A DNA stretch of 64,000 bases from Microbulbifer hainanensis (GCF_014904735.1 NZ_JACZCR010000027.1:62001-126000); one strand, 5' to 3'. Counted from the stretch's first letter, positions 1 through 9,206 are shown. Notes: a model not told the origin generated them from the sequence alone. Translations and numbers: made by a program.

Positions 1-164
1 CCACCACTGGCACGCTTCCTGAGGCGAGCCTGGAAGCCATCCAGGCCGTGGGCTACACGGACCGCCAGGTGATTGAAGCTATCAGTGCAATCAGCGCGAT
101 TCTCTTTACTAACATGGTAAATCGCGTCAATGACACGACTGTAGACTTTCCCAAGATAGCCTGA
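1..164 (+). CDS. Carboxymuconolactone decarboxylase (CMD/AhpD-like) family protein, C-terminal part
   Basis: The left edge cuts this gene; the reading frame begins at base 3 and stops at the TGA at 162-164, leaving 53 residues. The segment with GYTDRQVIEAI followed by a hydrophobic helix and LFTNMVNRVNDT is typical of the last two helices of CMD/AhpD-like proteins, which are small all-helical proteins often acting as peroxidase- or lactone-related enzymes. The CxxC part of the family would lie upstream and cannot be seen. A strong hairpin follows 60 bases after the stop. A second CMD gene sits at 13549, so the family occurs twice in the window. The exact substrate cannot be told. Confidence 0.7.
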   Translation, partial: TTGTLPEASLEAIQAVGYTDRQVIEAISAISAILFTNMVNRVNDTTVDFPKIA

Positions 165-223
165 TTTACGGGGCTGATATTTGGGATATTGTTTGGCTGG
201 CATCGTCGCCCCACCCGAAGCGT

Positions 224-245
224 GGAGCATCCGGACGGATGCTCC
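224..245 (+). terminator. Hairpin after the CMD gene, probable terminator
   Basis: A perfect 9-bp stem (GGAGCATCC / GGATGCTCC) closes a 4-base loop and is followed by ATCTTTAAT, a weak T-rich tract. It lies 60 bases beyond the stop of the edge-cut gene and before the tetR promoter region, so it fits a transcription end for the upstream gene. Confidence 0.55.
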
Positions 246-470
246 ATCTTTAATCGCTATTATACTCAGGGCAGTAAATGCGGTCCTGAAAATTAGTCGC
301 TAGATCAAATTCCGCGCCGCGGTGAACCGCCACAGAATCTCAGGTTTCGATTAGCGGTGACCAATTTCGTCCATAGGGTAATGTAGCGGATAGAAAGGAA
401 AATGATTGCTCCAGTTTTTAGTAGGGATGGAGCTTGCAATTTCCTTCTGCAGGCCATAATCTCACCATAT
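246..470. other. Non-coding stretch upstream of tetR
   Basis: Together with bases 165-245 this makes about 340 bases without a gene. I see no convincing reading frame on either strand; the only structured elements are the hairpin at 224-245 and the operator-like site at 471-486. The tetR promoter should lie here. Confidence 0.5.
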
Positions 471-486
471 TAGACCGATCGTTCCA
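471..486 (+). promoter_or_regulatory. Operator-like site upstream of tetR
   Basis: TAGACCGATCGTTCCA. Its right ten bases (GATCGTTCCA) are identical to those of the more symmetric site at 1096-1111 just before the quinone reductase gene. The left half TAGACC also resembles the half-site known for NemR-type TetR regulators. It ends 18 bases before the tetR ATG, a good position for autorepression. Binding is inferred. Confidence 0.5.
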
Positions 487-504
487 GAATACGGGTGGGC
501 AGTC

Positions 505-1074
505 ATGGCAAGATCAAAAGAGTTTGATAGAGATGAAGTGCTGGATTCCGCTATCGAGATCTTCCGTGAACATGGTTACGAGGGCTCTTCAACGGTAATG
601 CTCGTTCGTGCAATGGGAATTAGTAAGCAGAGCACGTACGACACGTTCGGAGATAAATGGAAACTTTATTGTAGCGCAGTGCAAAGATACGTCGCTGGAG
701 AGGTGGCCCAGCATTTGAAAGTATTGCGAGAACAGCCGACCGCTCTTGCAGGCCTGGAAAAATTGATTGAGCGTGTCATTTTGCACGCAAATCACGCTTG
801 TCTCGGTGTTAGTTCAATCTGTGAATTCGGTAAAAGCCGTCCGGAATTGAATCAGATTCACGATGCGGCACGACCGGTAATTCAAAAAGCCATTGTCGAA
901 CGCATATGCCAAGCGCAGGAAGCAGGCGAGATTGCCGCTGATCTGGATCCGAACGAGGCGGCCGGATTTATTACTGCGAATATTGCAGCAATTCGAATCG
1001 CTGCGAGGGGAGGGGCCGATTTTCGCAGCCTCACTGCAATCGGCCAGATGACGATTCGGGCCTTAAAGCCATAA
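505..1074 (+). CDS. TetR/AcrR family transcriptional regulator
   Basis: This 189-residue protein has the TetR plan: an N-terminal helix-turn-helix at about residues 8-55 (EIFREHGYEGSS, MGISKQSTYDTFGDKWKLY) and a helical ligand-binding C-terminal part. It is followed 52 bases downstream, same strand, by a zinc-free quinone reductase gene. Near-identical operator-like sites stand in front of both genes, so it most likely represses itself and the reductase until an electrophile or quinone-like compound binds. The ATG at 505 gives the full HTH domain and is preceded by a GGTGGG stretch. The inducer is unknown. Confidence 0.85.
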   Translation: MARSKEFDRDEVLDSAIEIFREHGYEGSSTVMLVRAMGISKQSTYDTFGDKWKLYCSAVQRYVAGEVAQHLKVLREQPTALAGLEKLIERVILHANHACLGVSSICEFGKSRPELNQIHDAARPVIQKAIVERICQAQEAGEIAADLDPNEAAGFITANIAAIRIAARGGADFRSLTAIGQMTIRALKP

Positions 1075-1095
1075 ATCTTTTTATTTGTTTTGTTC

Positions 1096-1111
1096 TGGAA
1101 TGATCGTTCCA
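1096..1111 (+). promoter_or_regulatory. Operator-like palindrome before the quinone reductase gene
   Basis: TGGAATGATCGTTCCA is an inverted repeat of TGGAA(T/C) half-sites around a GATC core with one mismatch. It sits 15 bases before the ATG at 1127 and shares GATCGTTCCA with the site before tetR. Two copies flanking a tetR gene suggest a shared operator. Confidence 0.55.
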
Positions 1112-1126
1112 AAAATAGGAGTCGTT

Positions 1127-2095
1127 ATGAAAGCGGTAATTATGTCGAGCGCGGGTGAGCCGGATGTCTTGCAATATGTTAAACAGCCCAATTCCTCTCC
1201 GGGCCCCGGTGAGGCCTTGGTTGAGGTTGCTGCCGCAGGCGTCAACTTCATGGATGTAGGTGTTCGGCAAGGTAAATTTTGGTCTGAAATGCCCAACCCG
1301 AAGACACTGGGCGTAGAGGGTTCAGGACGGGTTTTGGCGGTTGGAGAAGGCGTCGATGACATTGCGCCAGGCCAACGTGTAGCCTGGATTTACGCACCGG
1401 GGAGCTATGCGGAGAAAGTACTTATGCCCGCGGCATCCCTTGTTCCGGTTCCTGATGGGATAGATGACCGTATTGCAGCCGCCGTGATGATGCAGGGGCT
1501 TACTGCTAGCCACTTCGCAACGAACTTTTATCCGATACAGGCGGGAGACGTGGCGCTTGTGCACGCAGCTGCTGGCGGAGTTGGACAACTGTTAACGCAG
1601 ATAATCAAACTGAAAGGGGGCAGTGTGATTGGACGTGTGTCCAACCAGGACAAGGTTTCGGCGGCCAAGGAAGCGGGGGCTGATCACGTTATAGTGGACA
1701 GTAAAGGGGATTTCACAGAAGAGGTAATGCGTATAACCGAGCACCGGGGAGTGGATGTTGTTTTCGACGGATCCGGACCAACAACATTCAGGGGATCAAT
1801 AGAATCCTTGCGTCGTGCGGGAACTCTTTGTTGGTATGGTCCCGGGTTCGGTGCGCCAGAACCTATTGATTTATTCAGCCTGCCAAAGAGCATTAAAATT
1901 GGTTATGCAAATTTTGGCGACCATATTTATAGCCGGGATTTACTGCTCGCGAAGGCTGCTGAATTGTTCGACTGGATTGCGAATGGCAAGTTAACAGTAC
2001 AGATCGGCGGTATTTACCCATTGTCGGAGGCGTCGCGTGCGCATGCCGATATTGAAAGCCGGGCAACCACTGGCAAGTTACTGCTTATCCCCTAA
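1127..2095 (+). CDS. NADPH:quinone oxidoreductase, zinc-free MDR family (Qor-like)
   Basis: The protein has 322 residues from the ATG at 1127, chosen because AGGAG lies five bases upstream; an in-frame TTG at 1085 would run through the operator site. It belongs to the zeta-crystallin/QOR branch of medium-chain dehydrogenases: an N-terminal GroES-like domain (GVNFMDVGVRQG), no catalytic or structural zinc cysteines, and a Rossmann nucleotide site with the AAAGGVGQLL motif at about residues 148-157. Such enzymes reduce quinones or other alpha,beta-unsaturated carbonyls with NADPH in the cytoplasm. It probably forms a two-gene detoxification unit with the preceding tetR. The substrate cannot be told from sequence. 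Confidence 0.85.
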   Translation: MKAVIMSSAGEPDVLQYVKQPNSSPGPGEALVEVAAAGVNFMDVGVRQGKFWSEMPNPKTLGVEGSGRVLAVGEGVDDIAPGQRVAWIYAPGSYAEKVLMPAASLVPVPDGIDDRIAAAVMMQGLTASHFATNFYPIQAGDVALVHAAAGGVGQLLTQIIKLKGGSVIGRVSNQDKVSAAKEAGADHVIVDSKGDFTEEVMRITEHRGVDVVFDGSGPTTFRGSIESLRRAGTLCWYGPGFGAPEPIDLFSLPKSIKIGYANFGDHIYSRDLLLAKAAELFDWIANGKLTVQIGGIYPLSEASRAHADIESRATTGKLLLIP

Positions 2096-2100
2096 GCCTT

Positions 2101-2142
2101 GCGCCGAGGGGTAGAGCATTGCCTGAGCTCTACTCCGAGCGC
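2101..2142. repeat. Long imperfect inverted repeat between convergent genes
   Basis: Bases 2101-2117 pair with 2127-2142 around a 9-base loop, giving a near-complete 16-bp stem rich in GC. It lies between the convergent quinone reductase and GH2 genes, so it may terminate both, but there is no T run on either side. Confidence 0.4.
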
Positions 2143-2178
2143 CTGGTCTGTTTGGAAATTGTTTTGGGTGGATCGTTC

Positions 2179-4029
2179 CTACTGAACCGTTTCCTTCTCA
2201 ATTTCGCGGTAGTACTGTTTCAATACCTCGAATGCCTTTTTCTTATTCCCTTGATCATCAATCAGCCCCTTCCGGTTCCAGCCCTGCTGGTATACCGGGT
2301 GGTTCCTCTTCGGGGAGCGGAAGTCAGCGAGAATCCAAGGTGCAACGCCGCTGTAGTTGTCCGGCATGCGCTTGAGCATTTTGATCTGCTCTTCGTAGTA
2401 CCACTGCTGGTACTCCTCGCTCCAGCGGGTCTTGCGGTCGGCGTGGAAGCCGCCCTTCGCGCCGGCGCCGGTTTCGCTGATAAACAGCGGTTTGTCGTAG
2501 GCCACCTCCCAGTTTGCAGTGCGGCACATATCCGGGGTGCCGCCGTACCAGCCCAGGTATTCGTTCACCGAGACAATATCGGTATAGGCACCCAGCGGGT
2601 CGTCGACGCGGTTGGTTTCCGGGTTGTAGTGCACTTCCAGTGCGGCGGAGATCAGGCGGCTGTCGTCGAGGGTGCGGGCCTTATCGATCAGGGATTTCAT
2701 AAAGCTGGTGCGCACGGGGCTGACCGGGGTTTCGTTGCCGACGGACCAGATGATGATCGAGGCGCGGTTGCGGTCGCGGGTGATCATCTCCTGTAGCTGC
2801 GCCTTGGCCTTGTCCAGTACGGCGTTGTTGCCGAAATCGATGGTCCAGTACACCGGAATTTCCGACCACACCAGCAGGCCCATTTTGTCCGCCAGACGGG
2901 TCATATCTTCGTTGTGCGGGTAGTGGGCGAGGCGCACCATATTGGCATTCAGGTCTTTGGCCCAGCCGAGTAACTGTCTGTCGTCCGCCTCGCTGTGCGC
3001 GCGGCGTGCATCCCCGGGGACCTCTTCGTGAATGGCCACACCGCGCAGGAAGATGGGTTCGCCGTTCAGCAGAATCTTTTTTCCGGCCGTCTCGATCTTG
3101 CGAAAGCCGAGATCGTCCGCGAGCGTCTCGCCGTTGTAGGCCAGGTTGACGCGATACAGTTTCGGGTGCTCCGGGGACCAGAGCTGCAGGTTTTTCAGTG
3201 GCAACTCAAAGTCGAGCCGATTTCCGGTTACCGGATAGCGTTGCTTCACGCTTAGTTCCGGGATAGTGAGCGTCACCGTGCCGCTGCCGGCGGTCTTGTT
3301 CAGGGCAACGGAGCCGGAAATCAGGAACTGATTTTCTTCTATCGCTTGATGGATATCCTGGGCGGGATCCAGCTCCAGCGCATATTGCTGGATAAAGTTG
3401 TCTGGGGTGATCACCAGTTTTACGTCGCGGGTGATACCGCCGTAATTCCACCAGTCGGTATTAACGGTGGGGATCTCGTCCGGGTGGCGCTTGTTATCCA
3501 CCTTGACGACGAGAAAGTTGTCTTTTTCCTTGAGAAGGTCTGCGGGGATTTCGAAGTTGAATGGGGTAAAGCCGCCCTTGTGCATGCCTAGCTTCTTGCC
3601 ATTCAGGTAGATATGCGCCTCGTAGTTGACCGCACCGAAATAGAGAAACGCGCGTTGGTTTTTCTTGAGCTGATGCAGATCGAAATCCCGTTGGTACCAG
3701 ACGGTCCCTTCGTAATAGGTGAAGAGATCGCCTTGGGAGTTCCAGTCGCCCGGCACTTCGAGCGTATAGGGCGCCTGGTAACCGTGTTCACGGCGGTCGG
3801 ATTTGCGTTTGGTTACCGGTCGGTTCCAGTAGGCCTCCGGATCGCCCTCGCTACGCTCCTTGTAGCGGTAGTTATAAAAGCCGGTCTCGTAGGGATCGAG
3901 GATGTAATGCCAGGTGCCGTTCAGGGAAACGGACTCCCGGCTTTCCGTATTGACGATCAGGTTATCTGTTGCCATGGCGGAAAGGGCCATGAGGCTCATC
4001 GCCAAGAGCATTATTAGTTTTCTTATCAT
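2179..4029 (-). CDS. Glycoside hydrolase family 2, beta-glucuronidase-like, secreted
   Basis: This 616-residue protein starts with a signal peptide ending near ALSAMA (residue 20), so it acts in the periplasm or outside. The GH2 order is visible: sugar-binding jelly roll (about 30-215, with NYGGITRDV), immunoglobulin-like domain (about 215-310) and TIM barrel (about 315-610). The acid/base is Glu433 in SVGNETP and the nucleophile Glu519 in FISETG. Near the C-terminus NRKG (Asn585, Lys587) fits the NxK motif that in E. coli beta-glucuronidase contacts the substrate carboxylate, so glucuronide or a related uronide is likelier than galactoside. No polysaccharide-utilisation partners flank it. 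Beta-galactosidase activity remains possible. Confidence 0.85.
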   Translation of the reverse strand: MIRKLIMLLAMSLMALSAMATDNLIVNTESRESVSLNGTWHYILDPYETGFYNYRYKERSEGDPEAYWNRPVTKRKSDRREHGYQAPYTLEVPGDWNSQGDLFTYYEGTVWYQRDFDLHQLKKNQRAFLYFGAVNYEAHIYLNGKKLGMHKGGFTPFNFEIPADLLKEKDNFLVVKVDNKRHPDEIPTVNTDWWNYGGITRDVKLVITPDNFIQQYALELDPAQDIHQAIEENQFLISGSVALNKTAGSGTVTLTIPELSVKQRYPVTGNRLDFELPLKNLQLWSPEHPKLYRVNLAYNGETLADDLGFRKIETAGKKILLNGEPIFLRGVAIHEEVPGDARRAHSEADDRQLLGWAKDLNANMVRLAHYPHNEDMTRLADKMGLLVWSEIPVYWTIDFGNNAVLDKAKAQLQEMITRDRNRASIIIWSVGNETPVSPVRTSFMKSLIDKARTLDDSRLISAALEVHYNPETNRVDDPLGAYTDIVSVNEYLGWYGGTPDMCRTANWEVAYDKPLFISETGAGAKGGFHADRKTRWSEEYQQWYYEEQIKMLKRMPDNYSGVAPWILADFRSPKRNHPVYQQGWNRKGLIDDQGNKKKAFEVLKQYYREIEKETVQ

Positions 4030-4404
4030 AATTCTCTCTCGAGTATTGAAACATCCAGGCTGAGCTTCCGGTTGTCACGGTGGTACCGAGGGGCACCGCC
4101 GCCTGAAGTCATCGTGACCTGGATCTGCTGTGTACCTCTGCGAACAGGAGATGGCGTCATCGCTAGTTTTTATGACTATTAATAATACTATATTATGAAA
4201 ATTTGGTGGGCAAGATCCGGGGCCCGGATCCGAACTCTCCAATCGATGGTTTCTGCAGAACTCTGGTTAGCTTCACTGGGAGCCGGCGAAGAGGCGTTTA
4301 GCTCGCTTGTCGGGTAGGGGGCTTTCGCGGATACGCTCAATTTTGTTAGCCGTATCGCGGTCACCGATATTACGGAAATTCCCAAGTTTCAGGAGTGAAT
4401 ATCG
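4030..4404. other. Intergenic stretch upstream of the GH2 gene
   Basis: About 375 bases with no intact gene. The minus-strand promoter of the GH2 gene should lie in 4030-4190; the ACTATTAATAATACTATATTAT stretch near 4170-4195 is strongly AT-rich. The remainder probably includes unrecognisable upstream debris of the broken cupin gene that follows. Confidence 0.4.
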
Positions 4405-4617
4405 GGATGGCACACACATCCGTTGGGGCAGTCCGAAAAAGAGATACGTGCTGGCGATGTGGTGTTCTGTAATTGCGGGAAAAAGCATTAGCATGACGCT
4501 ACCGATACGGCGGCGATGAGTCATATTGCGATTCAGGAATCGCTCGACGGCTCTGCGGTAGAATGGTTGGAGAAAGTTAGTGACGAGCAGTATTTGTCTC
4601 CGCTCGAACCAGACTAA
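4405..4617 (+). pseudogene. Remnant of a small cupin-domain protein gene
   Basis: Read in one frame, this stretch gives GWHTHPLGQ, then EIRAGDVV, then KKH-stop-HDAT and [13 protein letters not shown], ending in [11 protein letters not shown] before a TAA. That order is the C-terminal half of the small cupins of the (R)-mandelonitrile-lyase-like family, whose usual text is AWHTHPLGQ ... EIRPGDVVW ... KHWHGA ... MSHIAIQE. Three lesions are visible: the N-terminal half is missing, about 18 residues are lost between HPLGQ and EIRAG, and an in-frame TAG at 4489-4491 replaces the expected Trp codon. The gene is dead. Confidence 0.7.
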
Positions 4618-4633
4618 TACCAACTATCGTAAT

Positions 4634-4657
4634 CGGGCAGCCAGTGATGGCTGCCCG
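4634..4657. repeat. Perfect inverted repeat after the cupin remnant
   Basis: CGGGCAGCCA and TGGCTGCCCG pair perfectly over 10 bp around the loop GTGA. It lies 16 bases beyond the stop of the dead cupin gene and 98 bases beyond the end of the convergent fghA gene. No T run follows on either strand, so it may be the old terminator of the lost gene. Confidence 0.45.
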
Positions 4658-4755
4658 ACGAAGCAATGCCGAAGCATCTTCCCTCGGCCCGCAGCTTTCC
4701 GAGAATGCAATCTAGTTCAGCTACAGGCTAAAGCTTACTTTTCCCCCGCGCTTGG

Positions 4756-5601
4756 CTAGGCGCGCACCCCCAGATGCTGAGCGTGAAAATTCAGGTGATC
4801 TTCTATAAAGCTGGAGATGAAGTAATAGCTGTGGTCATAACCCTCGTGTCGACGCAGTCGCAAGGGGTAGTCGCATTCGTCAGCCGCAGCCTCCAGTGTT
4901 TCCGGCTTGAGTTGTTCGAGCAGGAACTCGTCGGCTTCGCCTTGATCCACAAGTGCAGGTACAACTCGTTCGGCACGACTCATCAGTTGGCTCGCATCAT
5001 ATTCTGCCCAGTCCGAGATGTCGGTCCCCAGGTATGCGGAAAAGGCTTTGCGGCCCCATGGGCAGCCGGCTGGATTGGCGATGGGGCTGAATGCAGACAC
5101 TGAGCGATAATGCTCCGGGTTGCGCAGCGCGAGCACCAGCGCACCGTGGCCGCCCATGGAGTGCCCGGCTACGGCGCGCTCGCCGCTGACGGGGAAATGG
5201 GACTCCACCAGCTGCGGCAATTCATCCAGCACATAGCTGTACATGCGATAGTGCTGGCGCCATGGGTCCCGGGTGGCGTTGACATAGAAGCCTGCGCCCT
5301 GACCGAGGTCGTAGGCCGGATCGTCGGCGACATCGTCGCCGCGCGGACTGGTGTCCGGTGCTACCAAAGCCATGCCCAGCTTGGCGGCAATTCGCTGGGC
5401 GCCGGCTTTCTGCATGAAGTTTTCATCTGTGCAAGTCAGTCCCGATAGCCAGTAAAGCACTGGCACCCTCCGACCGCCCGTGGCGTTAGGCGGCAGGTAG
5501 ATCGCGAAGCGCATCTCGCATCGGAGAACCTCGGAGCGGTGGCGGTACTGTTTGTGCCAGCCGCCAAAGCTCCGATTGTTACTTAGATTTTCGAGCGACA
5601 T
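4756..5601 (-). CDS. fghA: S-formylglutathione hydrolase
   Basis: The 281-residue protein hydrolyses S-formylglutathione to formate and glutathione, the second step of glutathione-dependent formaldehyde removal in the cytoplasm. It is an esterase-D type alpha/beta hydrolase: oxyanion region [11 protein letters not shown], nucleophile Ser148 in GHSMGG, Asp224 in DQGEAD and His257 in GYDHSYYF, all in the expected order and spacing. The start is the ATG at 5599-5601 preceded by GGAGG; a GTG five codons earlier overlaps the stop of frmA but has no ribosome site. It follows frmA by 11 bases and forms an operon with it. Confidence 0.93.
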   Translation of the reverse strand: MSLENLSNNRSFGGWHKQYRHRSEVLRCEMRFAIYLPPNATGGRRVPVLYWLSGLTCTDENFMQKAGAQRIAAKLGMALVAPDTSPRGDDVADDPAYDLGQGAGFYVNATRDPWRQHYRMYSYVLDELPQLVESHFPVSGERAVAGHSMGGHGALVLALRNPEHYRSVSAFSPIANPAGCPWGRKAFSAYLGTDISDWAEYDASQLMSRAERVVPALVDQGEADEFLLEQLKPETLEAAADECDYPLRLRRHEGYDHSYYFISSFIEDHLNFHAQHLGVRA

Positions 5602-5612
5602 TTCGCCTCCGT

Positions 5613-6752
<1,140 letters not shown>

Positions 6753-6815
6753 TTAATGGGGGCGGCAGTGGGTCGCCGCGATGGGGTAGGGAGTTTATCT
6801 GTTTCTGAATTCGCT

Positions 6816-6866
6816 ATAATTGGTGTTTTTGGTAAATGATAATTTCCACCTGGTAATAATTGGTGG
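6816..6866. promoter_or_regulatory. LysR-type regulatory region between frmA and lysR
   Basis: The ten bases ATAATTGGTG occur at 6816-6825 and again at 6856-6865, exactly 40 bases (about four helical turns) apart. Around the second copy, CCACC (6846-6850) and GGTGG (6862-6866) form an inverted repeat with an 11-base spacer, the usual geometry of a LysR-family box. The site lies 20 bases before the lysR ATG and about 105 bases before the frmA start, suiting control of both genes. Confidence 0.55.
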
Positions 6867-6885
6867 TGGGAAGCTGGGAGTGCGA

Positions 6886-7752
6886 ATGGTCAATTGGGAA
6901 GGCGTGAATGAGTTCGTCGCCGTCGCCGAAGCGGGTGGCTTTACGGCTGCGGCCGGCAGGCTGGGTATATCCACCGCCCAGGTTAGCCGTCAGGTGAGCG
7001 CCCTGGAGGGGCGCCTGTCCACTAAATTGCTTTACCGCACGACACGCAAGGTCTCGCTGACAGAAACCGGGCAGCTTTATTACCAGCATTGCCGCCAAGT
7101 ACTCGATGCACTGGATGAGGCGGAACGGGCAGTGACCGATCTGCAGCAGGTTCCCCGGGGCAAACTTAGACTGACGGCACCAGTGACCTACGGCGAGGTG
7201 ACCCTGGCGCCGCTGGTCAATGACTTTGCCCTGCGTTATCCCGAGCTGCAGGTCGACATGCAGCTGACCAATCAAAAACTGGACCTGGTAGCGGAGGGGT
7301 ATGACCTCGCGATCCGTCTCGGCAGGCTGGAAGATTCCAGCATGATGGCGCGTCGGCTAGGGTCCCGCACGCTGTACACCTGCGCTTCTCCCGAATACCT
7401 GTCGGGGCATGGAGAGCCACACAGTCTGTCGGAACTCGGGCAACACAACTGCCTGCAGGGGACACTGGATCAATGGCGCTTTCAGGAAGGCGGGCAATCG
7501 AAAAGCGTCCGGGTTGGCGGCAGTATCCGTTGTAACAGCGGGCGGGCGCTCGTGGATGCCGCGCTGAAAGGTATCGGTATAGTGCAGCTACCGGATTACT
7601 ACGTACACGAGTATCTGGAGGCGGGCAGGCTGGTTTCCCTGTTGGCCTACTATCGGGTAGACGATGACGGTATCTGGGGTATATACCCCCAGAATCGCCA
7701 CTTATCGCCGAAGGTAAGTATGTTGCTGGATTATCTCGGTGAATTTCTCTGA
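6886..7752 (+). CDS. LysR-type transcriptional regulator, probable frmA-fghA regulator
   Basis: The protein has 288 residues from the ATG at 6886, chosen for the GGGAG five bases upstream. The N-terminal winged HTH spans about residues 1-60 (FVAVAEAGGFTAAAGRLGISTAQVSRQVSALEGRL split into two helices), followed by a linker helix and a two-lobed LysR substrate-binding domain. It is divergent from frmA with a shared 145-base control region holding a CCACC-N11-GGTGG box. LysR genes beside frmA are common in proteobacteria that lack the small FrmR repressor, so control of formaldehyde detoxification is the best guess. The ligand is not known. Confidence 0.85.
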   Translation: MVNWEGVNEFVAVAEAGGFTAAAGRLGISTAQVSRQVSALEGRLSTKLLYRTTRKVSLTETGQLYYQHCRQVLDALDEAERAVTDLQQVPRGKLRLTAPVTYGEVTLAPLVNDFALRYPELQVDMQLTNQKLDLVAEGYDLAIRLGRLEDSSMMARRLGSRTLYTCASPEYLSGHGEPHSLSELGQHNCLQGTLDQWRFQEGGQSKSVRVGGSIRCNSGRALVDAALKGIGIVQLPDYYVHEYLEAGRLVSLLAYYRVDDDGIWGIYPQNRHLSPKVSMLLDYLGEFL

Positions 7753-7823
7753 TACCGGGCTTCCCGCTATCGTCGTACGGCTACTATTCCCATACAGCGA
7801 CACCGCACTTACCGGACGCTCTG

Positions 7824-8318
7824 ATGAAAAAGCTCACGCTGATTCGACATGCCAAATCGAGCTGGAATGATCCGGCTCTGGATGATTTCGATCGTCCTCT
7901 CAACAAGCGCGGTGAAAGGGACCTCCCGGGCATGGCCCAGAGAGTCCGTGACGCCGGCCTCGTGCCGGACAGACTGTTGACCAGCATCGCGGTCCGGGCG
8001 CTCACCACCGCACAAGCCCTGGCCGATGCGCTGGAATTGAACAGCGATCAGGTGTTGGTACAGCCAGAACTATACGCGGCAAGCTACCAGTCGCTATTGC
8101 ATCAGCTGCAGCAGCAGAACGACCACTGGCATCACCTGATGGTCGTGGGGCACAACCCGGGGCTCGAAGACCTCGGCTACTATCTCACCCACGAACGACT
8201 GACCAAGTTTCCCACCGCCGCGGTGCTACATATACGGCTGAAGATTTCCCGCTGGCGCGAGCTGGGCGAATCCTGTGGCACCGTCGAACTGTTCGACTAC
8301 CCGAAACTGCACAGATAA
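7824..8318 (+). CDS. SixA-like histidine phosphatase
   Basis: A 164-residue single-domain member of the phosphoglycerate-mutase/histidine-phosphatase superfamily. The catalytic RH motif is at residues 8-9 (LIRHAKSSW), and the second histidine is in VVGHNPGLEDL. SixA of E. coli removes phosphate from the HPt domain of ArcB or from the nitrogen phosphotransferase protein NPr; this protein has the same small size and the same motifs, but its target is unknown. It stands alone 71 bases downstream of lysR and is convergent with the tetR that follows. Confidence 0.85.
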   Translation: MKKLTLIRHAKSSWNDPALDDFDRPLNKRGERDLPGMAQRVRDAGLVPDRLLTSIAVRALTTAQALADALELNSDQVLVQPELYAASYQSLLHQLQQQNDHWHHLMVVGHNPGLEDLGYYLTHERLTKFPTAAVLHIRLKISRWRELGESCGTVELFDYPKLHR

Positions 8319-8446
8319 TTCGCATGCTCGGCTTCTTTTCAAGCCATCACCTTGCCGCACCAGGGGGAATCATGGTGGCTATCTTGGTCGTCAGGTAGCC
8401 GCTTTAATGATTTGCGAAAATTGGAATCGCAGCGGATTTGGTGTGT

Positions 8447-9070
8447 TCAGATGGCCGGTTCCGATCTCTGTTCTGGTGCGTCGCCCCGCAGCAGCCTGTC
8501 GACGGCGTATTCCGCCTGACGCCGGCACAGGGACGCTTCCTCCTCATATCCTATAAACAAGGCCTCAATAAATCCGCGGCCGCGAATGGCGCCGAGAAAC
8601 TGATCGCTGGCCAGTACGATGTCAGTTAACTCTATCTCACCATTTCGCGACAAGTTCGTCAGGTAGTCCATCAGGCTTTGCTGTGCGTAGCGCGCTGTCC
8701 TGTCCAGAAAGAATGAGACCAGCTCCGGGTCATGGTTAGCCCTGGAAATCACCAAGCGAAACAGGCGGGTCAGTTCGGGCGAGCAGATGATGGTTCTGTA
8801 TTTGCAAGCGAAATCCACCATTTGGGCGCGAGGCGGGGCACCGGTCTCGAGCCGGAATTCAAACACTGGTCTGATTTGCTCTGTGAAACGCGCCACCACA
8901 GCCTTCAGAAGGCCTCGTTTGTCGCCGAAGTAGCGATACAGGGTCTGCTTGGAACCGCCGCAACGTTCAATAAGTTGGTCCAGGCTGGTGCCCTCATAGC
9001 CCAGCTCGAAGAAGAGGTCTGCAGCATTGTCGAGGAGGTTTTCCTGTTTGGCCTTGGTGGAAGGGCGCAT
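8447..9070 (-). CDS. TetR/AcrR family repressor of the adjacent efflux pump
   Basis: This 207-residue TetR protein has its HTH at about residues 10-55 (LFFELGYEGTSLDQL, CGGSKQTLYRYFGDKRGLL) and a C-terminal domain of the AefR/TetR-C type. It is divergent from a HlyD-MFS efflux pair. The shared 136-base region carries two palindromes built on GTACT half-sites, one just upstream of its own start and one just upstream of the pump start, so it should repress both directions until the pump substrate binds. No ligand can be proposed. Confidence 0.88.
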   Translation of the reverse strand: MRPSTKAKQENLLDNAADLFFELGYEGTSLDQLIERCGGSKQTLYRYFGDKRGLLKAVVARFTEQIRPVFEFRLETGAPPRAQMVDFACKYRTIICSPELTRLFRLVISRANHDPELVSFFLDRTARYAQQSLMDYLTNLSRNGEIELTDIVLASDQFLGAIRGRGFIEALFIGYEEEASLCRRQAEYAVDRLLRGDAPEQRSEPAI

Positions 9071-9098
9071 GGCATCTCTCTTCTTGCTTCACGATAGT

Positions 9099-9112
9099 GT
9101 ACTAGATAGTAC
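9099..9112. promoter_or_regulatory. Operator-like palindrome near the tetR start
   Basis: GTACTAGATAGTAC is a 14-base inverted repeat, GTACTA and TAGTAC around GA. It lies 29 bases upstream of the tetR ATG on the minus strand and shares its GTACT half-sites with the site at 9170-9188. A third half-site, GTAGTAC, occurs at 9125-9131. Confidence 0.6.
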
Positions 9113-9169
9113 CGTTTTCGACGGGTAGTACCAAGATCCGCCTTGTTGTTTCCACTGCCGAACATTATA

Positions 9170-9188
9170 GTACTGTCCGGTACAGTAC
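9170..9188. promoter_or_regulatory. Operator-like palindrome before the efflux adaptor gene
   Basis: GTACTGTCCGGTACAGTAC has perfect 7-base arms (GTACTGT and ACAGTAC) around a 5-base centre. It ends 18 bases before the ATG of the adaptor gene, where a bound TetR dimer would block the promoter or early elongation. Confidence 0.65.
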
Positions 9189-9206
9189 GATATTGAGGTG
9201 GTTGTA

